Assembly: GCA_017467445.1 (NCBI GenBank)
Contig: JAFTSG010000005.1
Coordinates: 1-64,000 of the forward strand
Length of the DNA: 64,000 nt
Reading direction: 5' to 3'
Origin: Clostridia bacterium
GTDB lineage: Bacteria > Bacillota > Clostridia > RUG12999
Of this stretch, positions 44,257 to 53,543 are shown in pieces (position 1 is the first letter of the stretch; every line of letters begins with the position of its first letter). Under the pieces are notes generated by a model. That model was given only the letters and a program-made list of their open reading frames with translations. It was not told the DNA's origin and did not search any database. Made by a program: the position numbers and the translations under genes.

Positions 44257-45729
44257 CTACATAAATGGTGTCAGGAGCCGCCACGCGGCCTCCTTCATCT
44301 TTTTAATTCGCCCTCGAGCGTTAAATTCCTCTACATTTATTTCATTCGAATGCGTTAAATCTTCAAAATATGCATTTTTACACCGAAGAGCAAATGTTGT
44401 ATCATAAACAAGTGCCGTCATTTCAAAGTTTATCAAAAACGAGCGCATATCAAAATTTGCACTTCCTATTGCAGACACAAAATCATCTGCTACTATCATT
44501 TTTGAATGAATAAAGCCTTCGTGAACATATACTTTTATACCGTAATTAAGAAGCTCGTCAATGTGCGACATTGTACCATAATAGACAAATCTTTTATCCG
44601 GCACACCGGGAATAATTATCCGTACATCCACTCCTGACCGCGCCGCCATACGAAACGCCGAAAGAAGTGTTTCGTCCGGTGCAAGATACGGAGTTTCAAT
44701 ATATACATAATCCTTTGCAGAAGACAGTATTTTAAGATACGCATCACGTATGGGCGCATTATTGGAGTCAGGTCCGGAGGATAAAATCTGCATACCCATA
44801 TTGCCTGTAGTTTCGGGCACCTTGAAATATTTTTTTATATGCGGGAGATTATCAACTTTGGAGGAATATGCCCGCCTTTTTCCTGCCTGCTTGTCAAGAT
44901 ATTCCCAGTCAGATAAAAACCGTAGCTGAATAGATTGTACCGCCGAGCCGGTTATACGTATGGCACTATCCCGCCACGGATGCACTCTCGGGTCAAGCCC
45001 GAGATAATCATCGCCAATGTTTATTCCGCCCGTATATGCTACAATCCCGTCAATAATAACCATTTTCCTGTGCATACGGTAATTTGCCTGAATAAGACTG
45101 CTGAATACATAAGGCAAAAAAGCATATACCATTCCACCGGCGTCTGTCAGTTCTTTAAAATCCTTTCGTCTGTTTTTCATTATGCCCAGTCTGTCATATA
45201 TGAGGCGCACTTCCACACCCTCGCGCGCTTTTTTGGCAAGAAGTGAAATGAATTTTTTGCCTATATCATCTTTTGTTTTTATTATAAAATAAAGTACATT
45301 AATGCTTTCCTTTGCATTTTCTATTTCAGAAAACATCCGTTCATACTTTTCTTTTGCGCTTGTAAAAAGTGTTACATCATTGTCAGCCGAATATACCCCG
45401 CCGCCATTTTTGGCATTAAACTTTATCATATCCGCAAAATCGGGACTAACCTGCGTATTGCCTATTTCTATGCTTTCAATATTCTTTCGGAGTACCTGAT
45501 TGAATCCTTCTTCCAGCTTTTTCAGACTGTACTTTTTTGAAAGAATTTTAAACTTGGTTGTACTTCCTACAAGGAAATAAAATATATATCCCACAAACGG
45601 CAAAAGCATAAATATAAAAATCCATCCCATTGTGGATTTAACGTCTTTCTCCTTGAAAAAAACCATCCCTGCCACAACAACAATGTTTATAAGATATACA
45701 GTTGTTACAATAAGTGCGTAAATATTCAT
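44257..45729 (-). CDS. cls: cardiolipin synthase
   Basis: 490 residues. Two N-terminal membrane helices (about 3-30 and 38-58), then two PLD domains with HxK motifs: HRKMVIIDG (about 219) and HSKMIVADD (about 400), each followed by its GG/GS.N segment. It joins two phosphatidylglycerol molecules to give cardiolipin at the membrane. AGGAAGAG lies upstream of the ATG. Confidence 0.95.
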   Translation of the reverse strand: MNIYALIVTTVYLINIVVVAGMVFFKEKDVKSTMGWIFIFMLLPFVGYIFYFLVGSTTKFKILSKKYSLKKLEEGFNQVLRKNIESIEIGNTQVSPDFADMIKFNAKNGGGVYSADNDVTLFTSAKEKYERMFSEIENAKESINVLYFIIKTKDDIGKKFISLLAKKAREGVEVRLIYDRLGIMKNRRKDFKELTDAGGMVYAFLPYVFSSLIQANYRMHRKMVIIDGIVAYTGGINIGDDYLGLDPRVHPWRDSAIRITGSAVQSIQLRFLSDWEYLDKQAGKRRAYSSKVDNLPHIKKYFKVPETTGNMGMQILSSGPDSNNAPIRDAYLKILSSAKDYVYIETPYLAPDETLLSAFRMAARSGVDVRIIIPGVPDKRFVYYGTMSHIDELLNYGIKVYVHEGFIHSKMIVADDFVSAIGSANFDMRSFLINFEMTALVYDTTFALRCKNAYFEDLTHSNEINVEEFNARGRIKKMKEAAWRLLTPFM

Positions 45730-45783
45730 AGTCTCTTCCTAAACAATTTGGCGACTGAACATTTTCAGCCGCCAAACTTATCT

Positions 45784-47820
45784 TTAACCTTTGTTTTCTT
45801 CTATTATCTTCTGTACAACTGCCGGAGGTGCCTGTTCATAACGTTCAAATTCAAACGTATAGCTACCTCTGCCCTGTGTCATTGATCTGAGGTCAATGGC
45901 ATATCTGTACATTTCGCTCATCGGGATTTCGGCAATTACTCTGCCCGGTTCAATACCAAGCACTCTGCCGCGTTTTTTATTTATATTACCCATGATGTCG
46001 CCCGTAAATTCATCCGGAATTTCAACTTCAAGATGTCCTATCGGTTCAAGAATAATCGGGCCGGCATTTACAAGCTCCTTAAATGCAAGGTGTGCCGCCA
46101 TTTTAAACGCCATTTCAGAAGAGTCAACGTCGTGGTATGAACCGTCATAAAGTGTTGCTTTTACGCCAACAACCTTATATCCTGCCTGAATACCTTCCGA
46201 CATCATTTCCTGAAGTCCTTTTTCTACTGCAGGATGGAAGTTTTTAGGTACGCTACCGCCGAAGATATTTTCTGCAAATACAAGACCTTCGCTATCGCAG
46301 GGTTCAAACTCAATTTTAACGTGACCATACTGACCGTGTCCGCCGGACTGTTTCTTGTGTTTACCCTCGGCCTGGATTTTCTTTGTTATTGTTTCTCTGT
46401 AAAGTACTTTCGGCTGAGAAAGTTCAACGTCTGTTCCCATAGCTTTAAGTCTGCTTACAACAATATCAATATGCTGGTCGCCAAGGCCTGATACAAGAAG
46501 CTGTTTGATTTCAGAATTATTTTCAAATTTAAGAGTTTTATCTTCTTCAAGAAGCTTCTGCATACCTGAGCTGATTTTTTCTTCATCACCTCTTGCTTTC
46601 GGCGAAATTGCCATTGTATAAACAGCAGGTGAGAATTCTATTTCATCAAACTTGTATGCTTTCCCCTGTGTTGTAAATGTATCGCCTGTTTCGGTATCTG
46701 TAAGTTTTGCAACTGCAAAAATATCACCTGCGCATACTTTTTCAAGCTCAATTTTTTCTTTACCGCAAAGTGTCATTACCGAACCGATTTTTTCTGTCAT
46801 TGCTTTATTTACATTATAAAGACTTGCGTTTTTACCTACGCTGCCGGAATATACACGAACAAGTGAAAGTTTTCCAACAAACGGATCAATAATTGTTTTG
46901 AATACCTGTGCTGCAAGTGGCTTATCATCGCCAAATTCAATTTCGGCAATTTCTTCACCAAGCATTGCAGATTTTGCGGGCATATCTTCAGGTGACGGTG
47001 CAAAGAGCACAAGGTTATCCATAAGACCTACAACACCTTTGTTGCTTGTTGCACTACCGCACATAATCGGGTATATGCTTCTTTCAATTACTGCTTTGTA
47101 AATACCGCTTTTTAAATCTTCATATGTAAACGGCTGGTCGGAGAAGAATTTTTCAAGAAGTTCTTCGTCCGCTTCCGCAATAAGCTCACAAATTGCACCT
47201 TTTACATCCTGTGCCTGAGCGTAATATTCTTCCGGAATATCTGTAACACGTTTTTTGTCGCCTTCAAACATATAGGCTTTATTTTCAACAACGTCTACAT
47301 ATCCTTTGTATTCAGCATCTTCAAAAACAGGTATCTGTATCGGCACAGCTTTTGGACCGAATACACCCTGCATAGCTTCAACAACTTTATCGAAATGAGA
47401 GTTTTCATGGTCAACCTTATTTACGTAGAACATTACAGGAAGACTCTGTTTTTCAGCCTTTTTAAAAGCAATTTCAGTTCCAACGCCAACACCGGATTTT
47501 CCACTTAAAACAATAAGTCCCAAATCAGCTGCAGAAATTGCGCTGTCCATTTCACCTACAAAATCAAAATAACCGGGAGTATCTATAATATTAAGCTTAT
47601 GACCCGACCACTCAAGAGCAACAAGAGAGGAGCGAATCGAAAAGTTTCTTTTCACTTCTTCAGAATCATAGTCACATACAGTATTTCCATCTTCTACTTT
47701 ACCAATTCTGGAAATTACACCCGCATTGTAAGCCATTGCTTCAGCAAGTGATGTTGTTCCTGCTTTACTGTGTGATAATAAAGCTATGTTTCTGATTTTT
47801 TTCCCTTCATAAATGTTCAT
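45784..47820 (-). CDS. EF-G-like translational GTPase paralogue with altered P-loop
   Basis: 678 residues with the full EF-G domain order: GTPase (1-270), domain II, III, IV and V. G3 is DTPGYFDF and G4 is NKVD. The P-loop, however, reads SHSKAGTTS, where family members have GHxxAGKTS: the lysine that holds the GTP phosphates is replaced by Thr. It is therefore a divergent EF-G type-2 protein, not the main elongation factor, which would lie near rpsL/rpsG/tuf. Whether it still hydrolyses GTP is uncertain. Upstream (47821-48002) there is a TATAAT at 47873-47878 with a poor -35. Confidence 0.88.
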   Translation of the reverse strand: MNIYEGKKIRNIALLSHSKAGTTSLAEAMAYNAGVISRIGKVEDGNTVCDYDSEEVKRNFSIRSSLVALEWSGHKLNIIDTPGYFDFVGEMDSAISAADLGLIVLSGKSGVGVGTEIAFKKAEKQSLPVMFYVNKVDHENSHFDKVVEAMQGVFGPKAVPIQIPVFEDAEYKGYVDVVENKAYMFEGDKKRVTDIPEEYYAQAQDVKGAICELIAEADEELLEKFFSDQPFTYEDLKSGIYKAVIERSIYPIMCGSATSNKGVVGLMDNLVLFAPSPEDMPAKSAMLGEEIAEIEFGDDKPLAAQVFKTIIDPFVGKLSLVRVYSGSVGKNASLYNVNKAMTEKIGSVMTLCGKEKIELEKVCAGDIFAVAKLTDTETGDTFTTQGKAYKFDEIEFSPAVYTMAISPKARGDEEKISSGMQKLLEEDKTLKFENNSEIKQLLVSGLGDQHIDIVVSRLKAMGTDVELSQPKVLYRETITKKIQAEGKHKKQSGGHGQYGHVKIEFEPCDSEGLVFAENIFGGSVPKNFHPAVEKGLQEMMSEGIQAGYKVVGVKATLYDGSYHDVDSSEMAFKMAAHLAFKELVNAGPIILEPIGHLEVEIPDEFTGDIMGNINKKRGRVLGIEPGRVIAEIPMSEMYRYAIDLRSMTQGRGSYTFEFERYEQAPPAVVQKIIEENKG

Positions 47821-48002
47821 TCCAAATCATCTCCGTTTCTAATTTCCAATGCTTTACATAAGCTATATATCTATTATAACATATTTAAACAATGTTGTAT
47901 TTAGCATTTATGTACAATGATTTGAAAATTAAATAAGCATTTTGACTAAATTTATCAAAAAATTGTGTACAATTTGTCGTTTTTTATGCAATATGTACAA
48001 AA

Positions 48003-48764
48003 TTATTCGTTCCAAACGGCACTTTGGACCCTGTTTCTGCGTTTATATTTAAGCTTTTTAACGAAATTTTCATCTTCCTTTGAAAGCTTTACTTTGCGCA
48101 GTAAATCAGGGCGTTTAAGCCACGTTCTGAAAAGAGATTGTTTGCGTTTCCATTTTTCAATATTTTTATGGTGCCCCGAAAGAAGAACATCGGGCACTTT
48201 TTTGCCAAGTATAGTTTCGGGACGGGTATAGTTAGGATATTCAAGAAGTCCGTTATAATGCGATTCTTCGGAATATGCCTCCTCACCGGGAAGGACGCCC
48301 GGCACAAGACGGGACACCGCATCAATCATTGCCATTGCCGGAATTTCGCCGCCGGTAAGAACATAGTCGCCGATTGATACTTCCATATCAACAACCTCTT
48401 CAATTACTCTTTCATCAATACCCTCGTAATGACCGCAAATAATCACAAGCTCGTCATATGAGGATAGTTGCTGTACCAGCTGCTGATTAAGCGGTTTGCC
48501 CTGTGGTGACATATACACAGTAAATTTCTTTTTTTCGCCGCAAACACTTTTCCACGCATCATAAATAGGCTGCACCGCCATTACAAGACCTGTGCCGCCG
48601 CCATAAGCATAGTCATCCACTCTGCCGTGTTTGTCGTTTGTGAAATCTCTTATATTGACATAATTGAACGAAAGTATTCCCTTTTTTTCTGCTCTGCCGA
48701 TTATGCTTTCTTCAAGCACACCCTTGAACATATCGGGAAAAAGAGTAAGTATGTTGAATTTCAT
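48003..48764 (-). CDS. trmD: tRNA m1G37 methyltransferase TrmD
   Basis: 253 residues from ATG 48764 with AAAGGAAAG upstream. It has the SPOUT knot motifs: KFNILTLFPDMF at the start, GHYEGIDERV, EVSIGDYVLTGGE and SRLVPGV. It methylates G37 of tRNAs and prevents frameshifting. It is not in the usual rpsP-rimM-trmD-rplS setting here; it follows an ECF S component gene and a hairpin. Confidence 0.95.
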   Translation of the reverse strand: MKFNILTLFPDMFKGVLEESIIGRAEKKGILSFNYVNIRDFTNDKHGRVDDYAYGGGTGLVMAVQPIYDAWKSVCGEKKKFTVYMSPQGKPLNQQLVQQLSSYDELVIICGHYEGIDERVIEEVVDMEVSIGDYVLTGGEIPAMAMIDAVSRLVPGVLPGEEAYSEESHYNGLLEYPNYTRPETILGKKVPDVLLSGHHKNIEKWKRKQSLFRTWLKRPDLLRKVKLSKEDENFVKKLKYKRRNRVQSAVWNE

Positions 48765-48780
48765 TTTTTGTCTTTCCTTT

Positions 48781-48822
48781 AAATATAAATTCTGCAGTTG
48801 CCGCAATGGGCAACTGCAGTTT
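48781..48822 (-). terminator. hairpin between the S-component gene and trmD
   Basis: The 12-bp stem CTGCAGTTGCC(G)/(C)GGCAACTGCAG is followed on the minus strand by an imperfect T-rich stretch. It may let some transcripts read through into trmD. Confidence 0.65.
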
Positions 48823-48824
48823 TC

Positions 48825-49400
48825 TTATGCTTTTCTTGCTTTTAAAACTCTAACAATTATCGGACTAAGGACAGCATTTACTACCATTTCAAGTATAAAG
48901 TTTATTCCGATAAACACAAATATAACAAATTGTGCAGCATTTCCCGCAAAACTCATTTCTGCTATCTTTGCTTCTATAAACGGCACAAAAAACGCCATAC
49001 AACCAAGGAAAAATATTCCCGTATTGACTATAGGACATACAATTGCTGACGCTATTACAGCAACATAAATGTTCTTTTTCTTAAGAAGATTGAATACCCA
49101 TGCCGCCGCAATGCCGCAAAGTATTCCTTTTGCAAGAACAACAACTACTGTTGCTATCGGATTAACCGCAAGAAATGCCGCCGAATCCATTCCTAGCACA
49201 ACGCATCCGGAGACAAATCCAAGCCATGCACCAACACCAACTCCGCAAAGGGCTGCACCAATTACAATAGGCACAAGAGAAAGATTAATTGTAAAAAAAC
49301 CAAATCTTCCGCATATTGACGCCACAAGCTGTAGCACAATTACAAGTGCCGTAAGTATTGCACCCAATACCATTTTTTCTGTTGACATTTTTCTTTCCAT
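48825..49400 (-). CDS. ECF transporter S component (substrate unknown, pantothenate possible)
   Basis: 191 residues from ATG 49400 with AAGGAGG upstream; five to six membrane helices. It has the features of an ECF S component, the membrane subunit that binds a vitamin and docks to a shared EcfAAT module. The position after coaX (pantothenate kinase) makes pantothenate the first guess, but the sequence alone does not settle this. A hairpin (49421-49443) lies just before its Shine-Dalgarno. Confidence 0.75.
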   Translation of the reverse strand: MERKMSTEKMVLGAILTALVIVLQLVASICGRFGFFTINLSLVPIVIGAALCGVGVGAWLGFVSGCVVLGMDSAAFLAVNPIATVVVVLAKGILCGIAAAWVFNLLKKKNIYVAVIASAIVCPIVNTGIFFLGCMAFFVPFIEAKIAEMSFAGNAAQFVIFVFIGINFILEMVVNAVLSPIIVRVLKARKA

Positions 49401-49473
49401 TTCAAAAATTCCTCCTTGCTGTCGCTCCCTTATGGGATGCAACGCATAAATTTTTATATAAAGCCTTAAGGCG

Positions 49474-50241
49474 TTATATCGAATTTTTATTATAAAGTAT
49501 ATTAAGTCCTTTCAGGACAAGGTCTTCATCAAGGGTTATATCATGATTGCAGTATTTTACTATTGCGCCCGAAATTCCGCCTGTTGCAATTACAGGTAAT
49601 TCTTCGCCCATTTCGGCATTAAATCTGTCTATCATACCATCTATCATAGCCGCGTTTCCGAATACAACGCCCGAACGCATACAATCGGCGGTATTCTTTC
49701 CCGCTACTGATTTTGGCGCTTCAAGGCTGATTTGTGGAAGCTGTGCAGTTCCGCGTGCAAGTGCCGCAAGTCCGATATTTACACCCGGAGCAATTGCCGC
49801 GCCGCAAAATGCGCCCGATTTATCCACAACCATAATTTTTGTTGCCGTTCCCATATCAATAACAAGTGACGGACTTCCGTAGATAAAATGCGCCGCAACG
49901 CAGGCACAGATAAGGTCCGCACCAACGGTTGCCGGATCGTCACATTTGATGTTTATGCCTGTTTTTATTCCGGGACTCACCATAATCGGGTCAACGCCGT
50001 AAACCATTTTTATTGCTTTTTTGATAATACTGTTAAGCGGCGGCACAACCGACGCTACAATAGCACCTTTTATTTCTGCCGGATTTATTTCATAAAGAGC
50101 AAGAATACTTCTTATCTTGGTTGCATACTCATCCTCGGTTTTGCCGGGATTTGTTGCAATTCTTGCCACAAACTTAAGGTCGTCCCCCTCAAATCCACCA
50201 AGTACAATATTTGTATTTCCTATATCAACCGCAAGTATCAT
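49474..50241 (-). CDS. coaX: type III pantothenate kinase
   Basis: 255 residues; phosphorylates pantothenate, the first step of CoA synthesis. ASKHA-fold motifs are clear: DIGNTNIVLGGF (phosphate 1), GADLICACVAAHF and DMGTATKIMVVD. GAGGAATAG precedes the ATG. It lies 12 bp after the GH3 gene and before the ECF S-component gene in one minus-strand run. Confidence 0.95.
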   Translation of the reverse strand: MILAVDIGNTNIVLGGFEGDDLKFVARIATNPGKTEDEYATKIRSILALYEINPAEIKGAIVASVVPPLNSIIKKAIKMVYGVDPIMVSPGIKTGINIKCDDPATVGADLICACVAAHFIYGSPSLVIDMGTATKIMVVDKSGAFCGAAIAPGVNIGLAALARGTAQLPQISLEAPKSVAGKNTADCMRSGVVFGNAAMIDGMIDRFNAEMGEELPVIATGGISGAIVKYCNHDITLDEDLVLKGLNILYNKNSI

Positions 50242-50253
50242 AGCTATTCCTCT

Positions 50254-51441
50254 TTACTTTATTATTCCATACTTTAATTTAAGTTCAAGTATTTTTCTTA
50301 CACTTTCATTTATACGCTGCTCACTGATTTCGCCGTTTAATACAGCCTCTTCAATTCCCGCTGCCGCCAAGCGAAGTCGCATTGGCATAAGCAGAATATC
50401 CACCCCTGCTTTTACGGCTTTTACCGCAAGGTCGCCGGGCTCATACATATTCGCTACCGCTCCCATATTAAGTGCATCTGTAATTACAAGCCCATTAAAC
50501 CCGAGTTCATTTTTAAGATAATCTGTAACAAACGCTTTCGAAACTGTTGCAGGAACATTTCCATCAATGTCGCTAACTGTCAGGTGACCCACCATTACTA
50601 TATCGGCACCGGCTTCTATTCCCGCTTTGAACGGAAGAATTTCCGTTTTATCAATTTCTTCCTTTGTTTTTGTTATATAAGCAGGAGTGTCGTGAGAATC
50701 CTGATATGTGCTTCCGTGTCCGGGAAAATGCTTAAGCGTGCATATTATACCACCATCGTGAAAGCCTTTTACCGCACTTGACACAAGGACCCCTGCCTGC
50801 TCAAAATCATCACTGTATGCTCTTTTTCCTATTACGGTGTTTTCCTTATTTGACCACACATCCGCAACGGGAGCAAAATCAAGGTTAAACCCAAGCGTCG
50901 CCATATTTTCGGCTATTGTTTTAGCATTTTCATATGCCGTATCCGTTCCCATATCTTTATATTCATACATATTTTCAAATAATGGAAACCCTGCATTTTC
51001 TTTCAGCCTTGCAACCTTGCCGCCTTCCTGGTCTACCGCAACAAACATTGGTATTTCCGATATTTTTGCCGTTTCCGCAATCAATGTTTTAATCTGGTTT
51101 GTGGAAGAAATATTTTCGCTGAAATATACAAGTCCGCCAACAGGAAAAGTTTCCAGACGTTCTTTAAGTGCAGGAGTAAGACTTTGTACATTGTCTTCGC
51201 CCGCCAGCATATCCGGTGCAACAATAAACATCTGATACAGCTTTTCGCGAAGTGTCATACTCCCAAGAATTTCATCTACGCGGGATAAAACCGGTTTTTC
51301 ATCCGGCACTTGCGTTACCTGAGGTGACGGAGAAATTACAGGTTCGGGTTGCGGCGCTTCCGGTTTAATAAGAAGCGCCACAGCAACAATAACCGCAATA
51401 ATTATAACAAAAAACAGTATTTTTTTAAAATCAATTTTCAT
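50254..51441 (-). CDS. beta-N-acetylhexosaminidase-like GH3 protein (NagZ type), membrane-anchored
   Basis: 395 residues. An N-terminal hydrophobic anchor (about 9-26) and a Pro-rich linker, then a GH3 barrel with KHFPGHGSTYQDSH (catalytic His/Asp loop of NagZ) and the nucleophile in ITDALNMGA. It should cut GlcNAc from muropeptides or other glycans outside the membrane. The start overlaps the vWA gene by 11 bp; the Shine-Dalgarno is weak, so coupling is likely. Confidence 0.88.
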   Translation of the reverse strand: MKIDFKKILFFVIIIAVIVAVALLIKPEAPQPEPVISPSPQVTQVPDEKPVLSRVDEILGSMTLREKLYQMFIVAPDMLAGEDNVQSLTPALKERLETFPVGGLVYFSENISSTNQIKTLIAETAKISEIPMFVAVDQEGGKVARLKENAGFPLFENMYEYKDMGTDTAYENAKTIAENMATLGFNLDFAPVADVWSNKENTVIGKRAYSDDFEQAGVLVSSAVKGFHDGGIICTLKHFPGHGSTYQDSHDTPAYITKTKEEIDKTEILPFKAGIEAGADIVMVGHLTVSDIDGNVPATVSKAFVTDYLKNELGFNGLVITDALNMGAVANMYEPGDLAVKAVKAGVDILLMPMRLRLAAAGIEEAVLNGEISEQRINESVRKILELKLKYGIIK

Positions 51442-53398
51442 ACTCAATTACATATCCCATTTTGCCTTCATAGGTGGTTCTGAAAGGACTGTTGATAAGG
51501 TCGTTTCTCTGGTCGTTCCATGACCATCTGCCGCTTATTTTCCACAGCATAAGGTAGAATTCTTCTGCATTGTCGCTGTCAAATCTTGACGGTTCGCCCT
51601 CATTATACCAGTTCTGGTAAACAAACGGTTCGCCCATTACCCAGTGACCAACAGCTTTATTATTAGCATCATTTGTTGTGTATCCGCCAATCCAGAGACG
51701 TTCAACGCCGGAGCTTTCCGCAACTGCTATAATTTTTTCTTCCTCTTCCCTGCTTGCAATTGTAGCAAGGTGTCCACCTTTGTCAATACAAATTCTGTTT
51801 GCTTCTTCCCATGTGATATCAGCTTTTATTACTTCATATCTCGAAGCGTGCTGCTGCTGTGAAACAGGAGTTACAGGTGTATATGTTCTGTCGCAGCTGC
51901 CTTTATATCCGCCACCACTTACCACAGCAATAATTCTTCTTTCGCTGTCCTGTGGGATTGATGCATCACTTATATATTTCACCTGATACAGGTTTTTCTG
52001 ATCACGATATATTTCATCATAAATTCTGCTCATTGAGGAAATGTCATCAATATGATGATATGTTCCGCCTGTTTCGTTTGCAATTCGGCGAAGGCTACTT
52101 TCTTTAAGTTGTCTGCCTACACCTATGGTATATACGGGAACACTTTTTTCTTTTGCAAGTCTTATAACGCTGTCTACAGTATTGTGACTTGCGGTATCAT
52201 CACCGTCTGTAAATACAATAACACATCTTGCGCCGTTCTGCACGCTTGCATTCTGAATTGATCTGATAATAGCATCGTAGCAGGCAGTAAGACCGTATGG
52301 ATGCATACTGTTAACACCGTTCATAAGATTATCTTTATTATTTGTAAACAGACACATCTGCATTACGTTTGTATCAAAAGAAACAATTTCAGCTTTATCG
52401 CCCGACGCAAACTGAAGTTTTGACAAAAATGTATTGGTTGCATTTTTTATTTTTGTCATATCGGTTTCGGTGAGACTGCTGCTTCTGTCAAGCGCAAGAC
52501 TTACGTTAAGAGCCGCATTCCCTTCTGCTTTTGCGGCATAAATAACATCACGTTCAAGATAATCGTTTATGTTAAGATATTCCCTTACTGCAAAAGATTT
52601 TGCAGTTAAGTTTTCAATAGGATTACCATATTCATCTGTTGCTCTTAGGAAAAGTGATATTTCGGGATATGCCTCTACGTTTGATGTTACAAAAGTAAGA
52701 TTTGCAGAGGTTATTTCTTTTGCATCAAATTCAAAAGGAATTCCGAAATCAAGGTTTTTGTATTTTTTGAATACCATTTTGTTTTCAACATCATCTTCGT
52801 ATCCGTCATATGTTGCCGAATATGTAAGCTTATAGGTTTTGCCGTTCTTTTCAAGTGCCGATATCATAGCTGTGTCGGAATATTCGTCCACCACCGCAAA
52901 ATCACTTTTTTTGTATTCTACATTACCATCTACTTCAAATTCAACCGTTACATTAGGATAATCATCTGAATTTGTTTTTATAATACTCGGTTTTGCCGCT
53001 ACAATTTCTTTGATTTCTGCAAATATTTCTGTATACTGTGAGCCTTCTTCAAGCTTCATTTTGTTTATTTTCTTTGCTGCCGCGGCATAATCTACCGGCT
53101 CATCTTCAAGAATTTCAACAACGTCTTCAATTATACCCTTTGCTTTTCCGTCAGAAACGGTTTTGGGACCGCTCAATACAAAGAATAAAACTACCGCCAG
53201 AATTACTGCACCAATTGTACCAAGTGCCGCAATAAGCGATATGTTAGGTTTTTTCTTTATAACAGGTGTTTCCGGTGCAGGAACTACCGGCGCTGATTCT
53301 ACAACCGGTTCTGCCACAGGCGCTTCAATTTTAGCTCCACAATTTTCACAAAATCTTCCGTCTTCCGGAAGGTCATGTCCACAGTTTGTACATTTCAT
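51431..53398 (-). CDS. zinc-ribbon / vWA / C-type lectin-like membrane protein
   Basis: 655 residues from ATG 53398 (AAGGGGG upstream). Order: a zinc ribbon with CxxC pairs at 3-6 and 17-20, an Ala/Pro/Val linker, one membrane helix (about 53-77), a middle region without known fold, a vWA domain (MIDAS DRSSSLTETD, then VFTDGDD) at about 300-490, and a C-terminal C-type lectin-like domain (about 530-655) with ITWEEANRICIDKGGHLATI and the WxG...WNDQ pattern. The ribbon should be cytoplasmic, the vWA and lectin parts outside. A role in surface adhesion or glycan sensing is inferred. Confidence 0.85.
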   Translation of the reverse strand: MKCTNCGHDLPEDGRFCENCGAKIEAPVAEPVVESAPVVPAPETPVIKKKPNISLIAALGTIGAVILAVVLFFVLSGPKTVSDGKAKGIIEDVVEILEDEPVDYAAAAKKINKMKLEEGSQYTEIFAEIKEIVAAKPSIIKTNSDDYPNVTVEFEVDGNVEYKKSDFAVVDEYSDTAMISALEKNGKTYKLTYSATYDGYEDDVENKMVFKKYKNLDFGIPFEFDAKEITSANLTFVTSNVEAYPEISLFLRATDEYGNPIENLTAKSFAVREYLNINDYLERDVIYAAKAEGNAALNVSLALDRSSSLTETDMTKIKNATNTFLSKLQFASGDKAEIVSFDTNVMQMCLFTNNKDNLMNGVNSMHPYGLTACYDAIIRSIQNASVQNGARCVIVFTDGDDTASHNTVDSVIRLAKEKSVPVYTIGVGRQLKESSLRRIANETGGTYHHIDDISSMSRIYDEIYRDQKNLYQVKYISDASIPQDSERRIIAVVSGGGYKGSCDRTYTPVTPVSQQQHASRYEVIKADITWEEANRICIDKGGHLATIASREEEEKIIAVAESSGVERLWIGGYTTNDANNKAVGHWVMGEPFVYQNWYNEGEPSRFDSDNAEEFYLMLWKISGRWSWNDQRNDLINSPFRTTYEGKMGYVIEYEN

Positions 53399-53447
53399 AT
53401 TAAAAATCCCCCTTAACTTATTTGAAATCAAACAATTTAATGCAAAT

Positions 53448-53476
53448 ATTATATCACAAACCCACATTGAAATCAA
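53448..53476 (-). promoter_or_regulatory. promoter of the vWA gene
   Basis: On the minus strand TTGATT (53471-53476) and TATAAT (53448-53453), 17-bp spacer. Confidence 0.75.
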
Positions 53477-53493
53477 GTTTTATGTTTATATGC

Positions 53494-53522
53494 TTGAATT
53501 TGTGCTTCGGGTGTGATACAAT
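53494..53522 (+). promoter_or_regulatory. promoter of the DUF4364 gene
   Basis: TTGAAT (53494-53499) and TACAAT (53517-53522), 17-bp spacer, diverging from the vWA promoter. Confidence 0.7.
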
Positions 53523-53543
53523 ATTATTTATGGAGGTGGCATT

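Noticed and set aside
45784-47820. The main elongation factor G (fusA).
   Set aside because: The P-loop lysine is replaced and none of rpsL, rpsG or tuf is nearby; it fits a divergent EF-G type-2 paralogue better.
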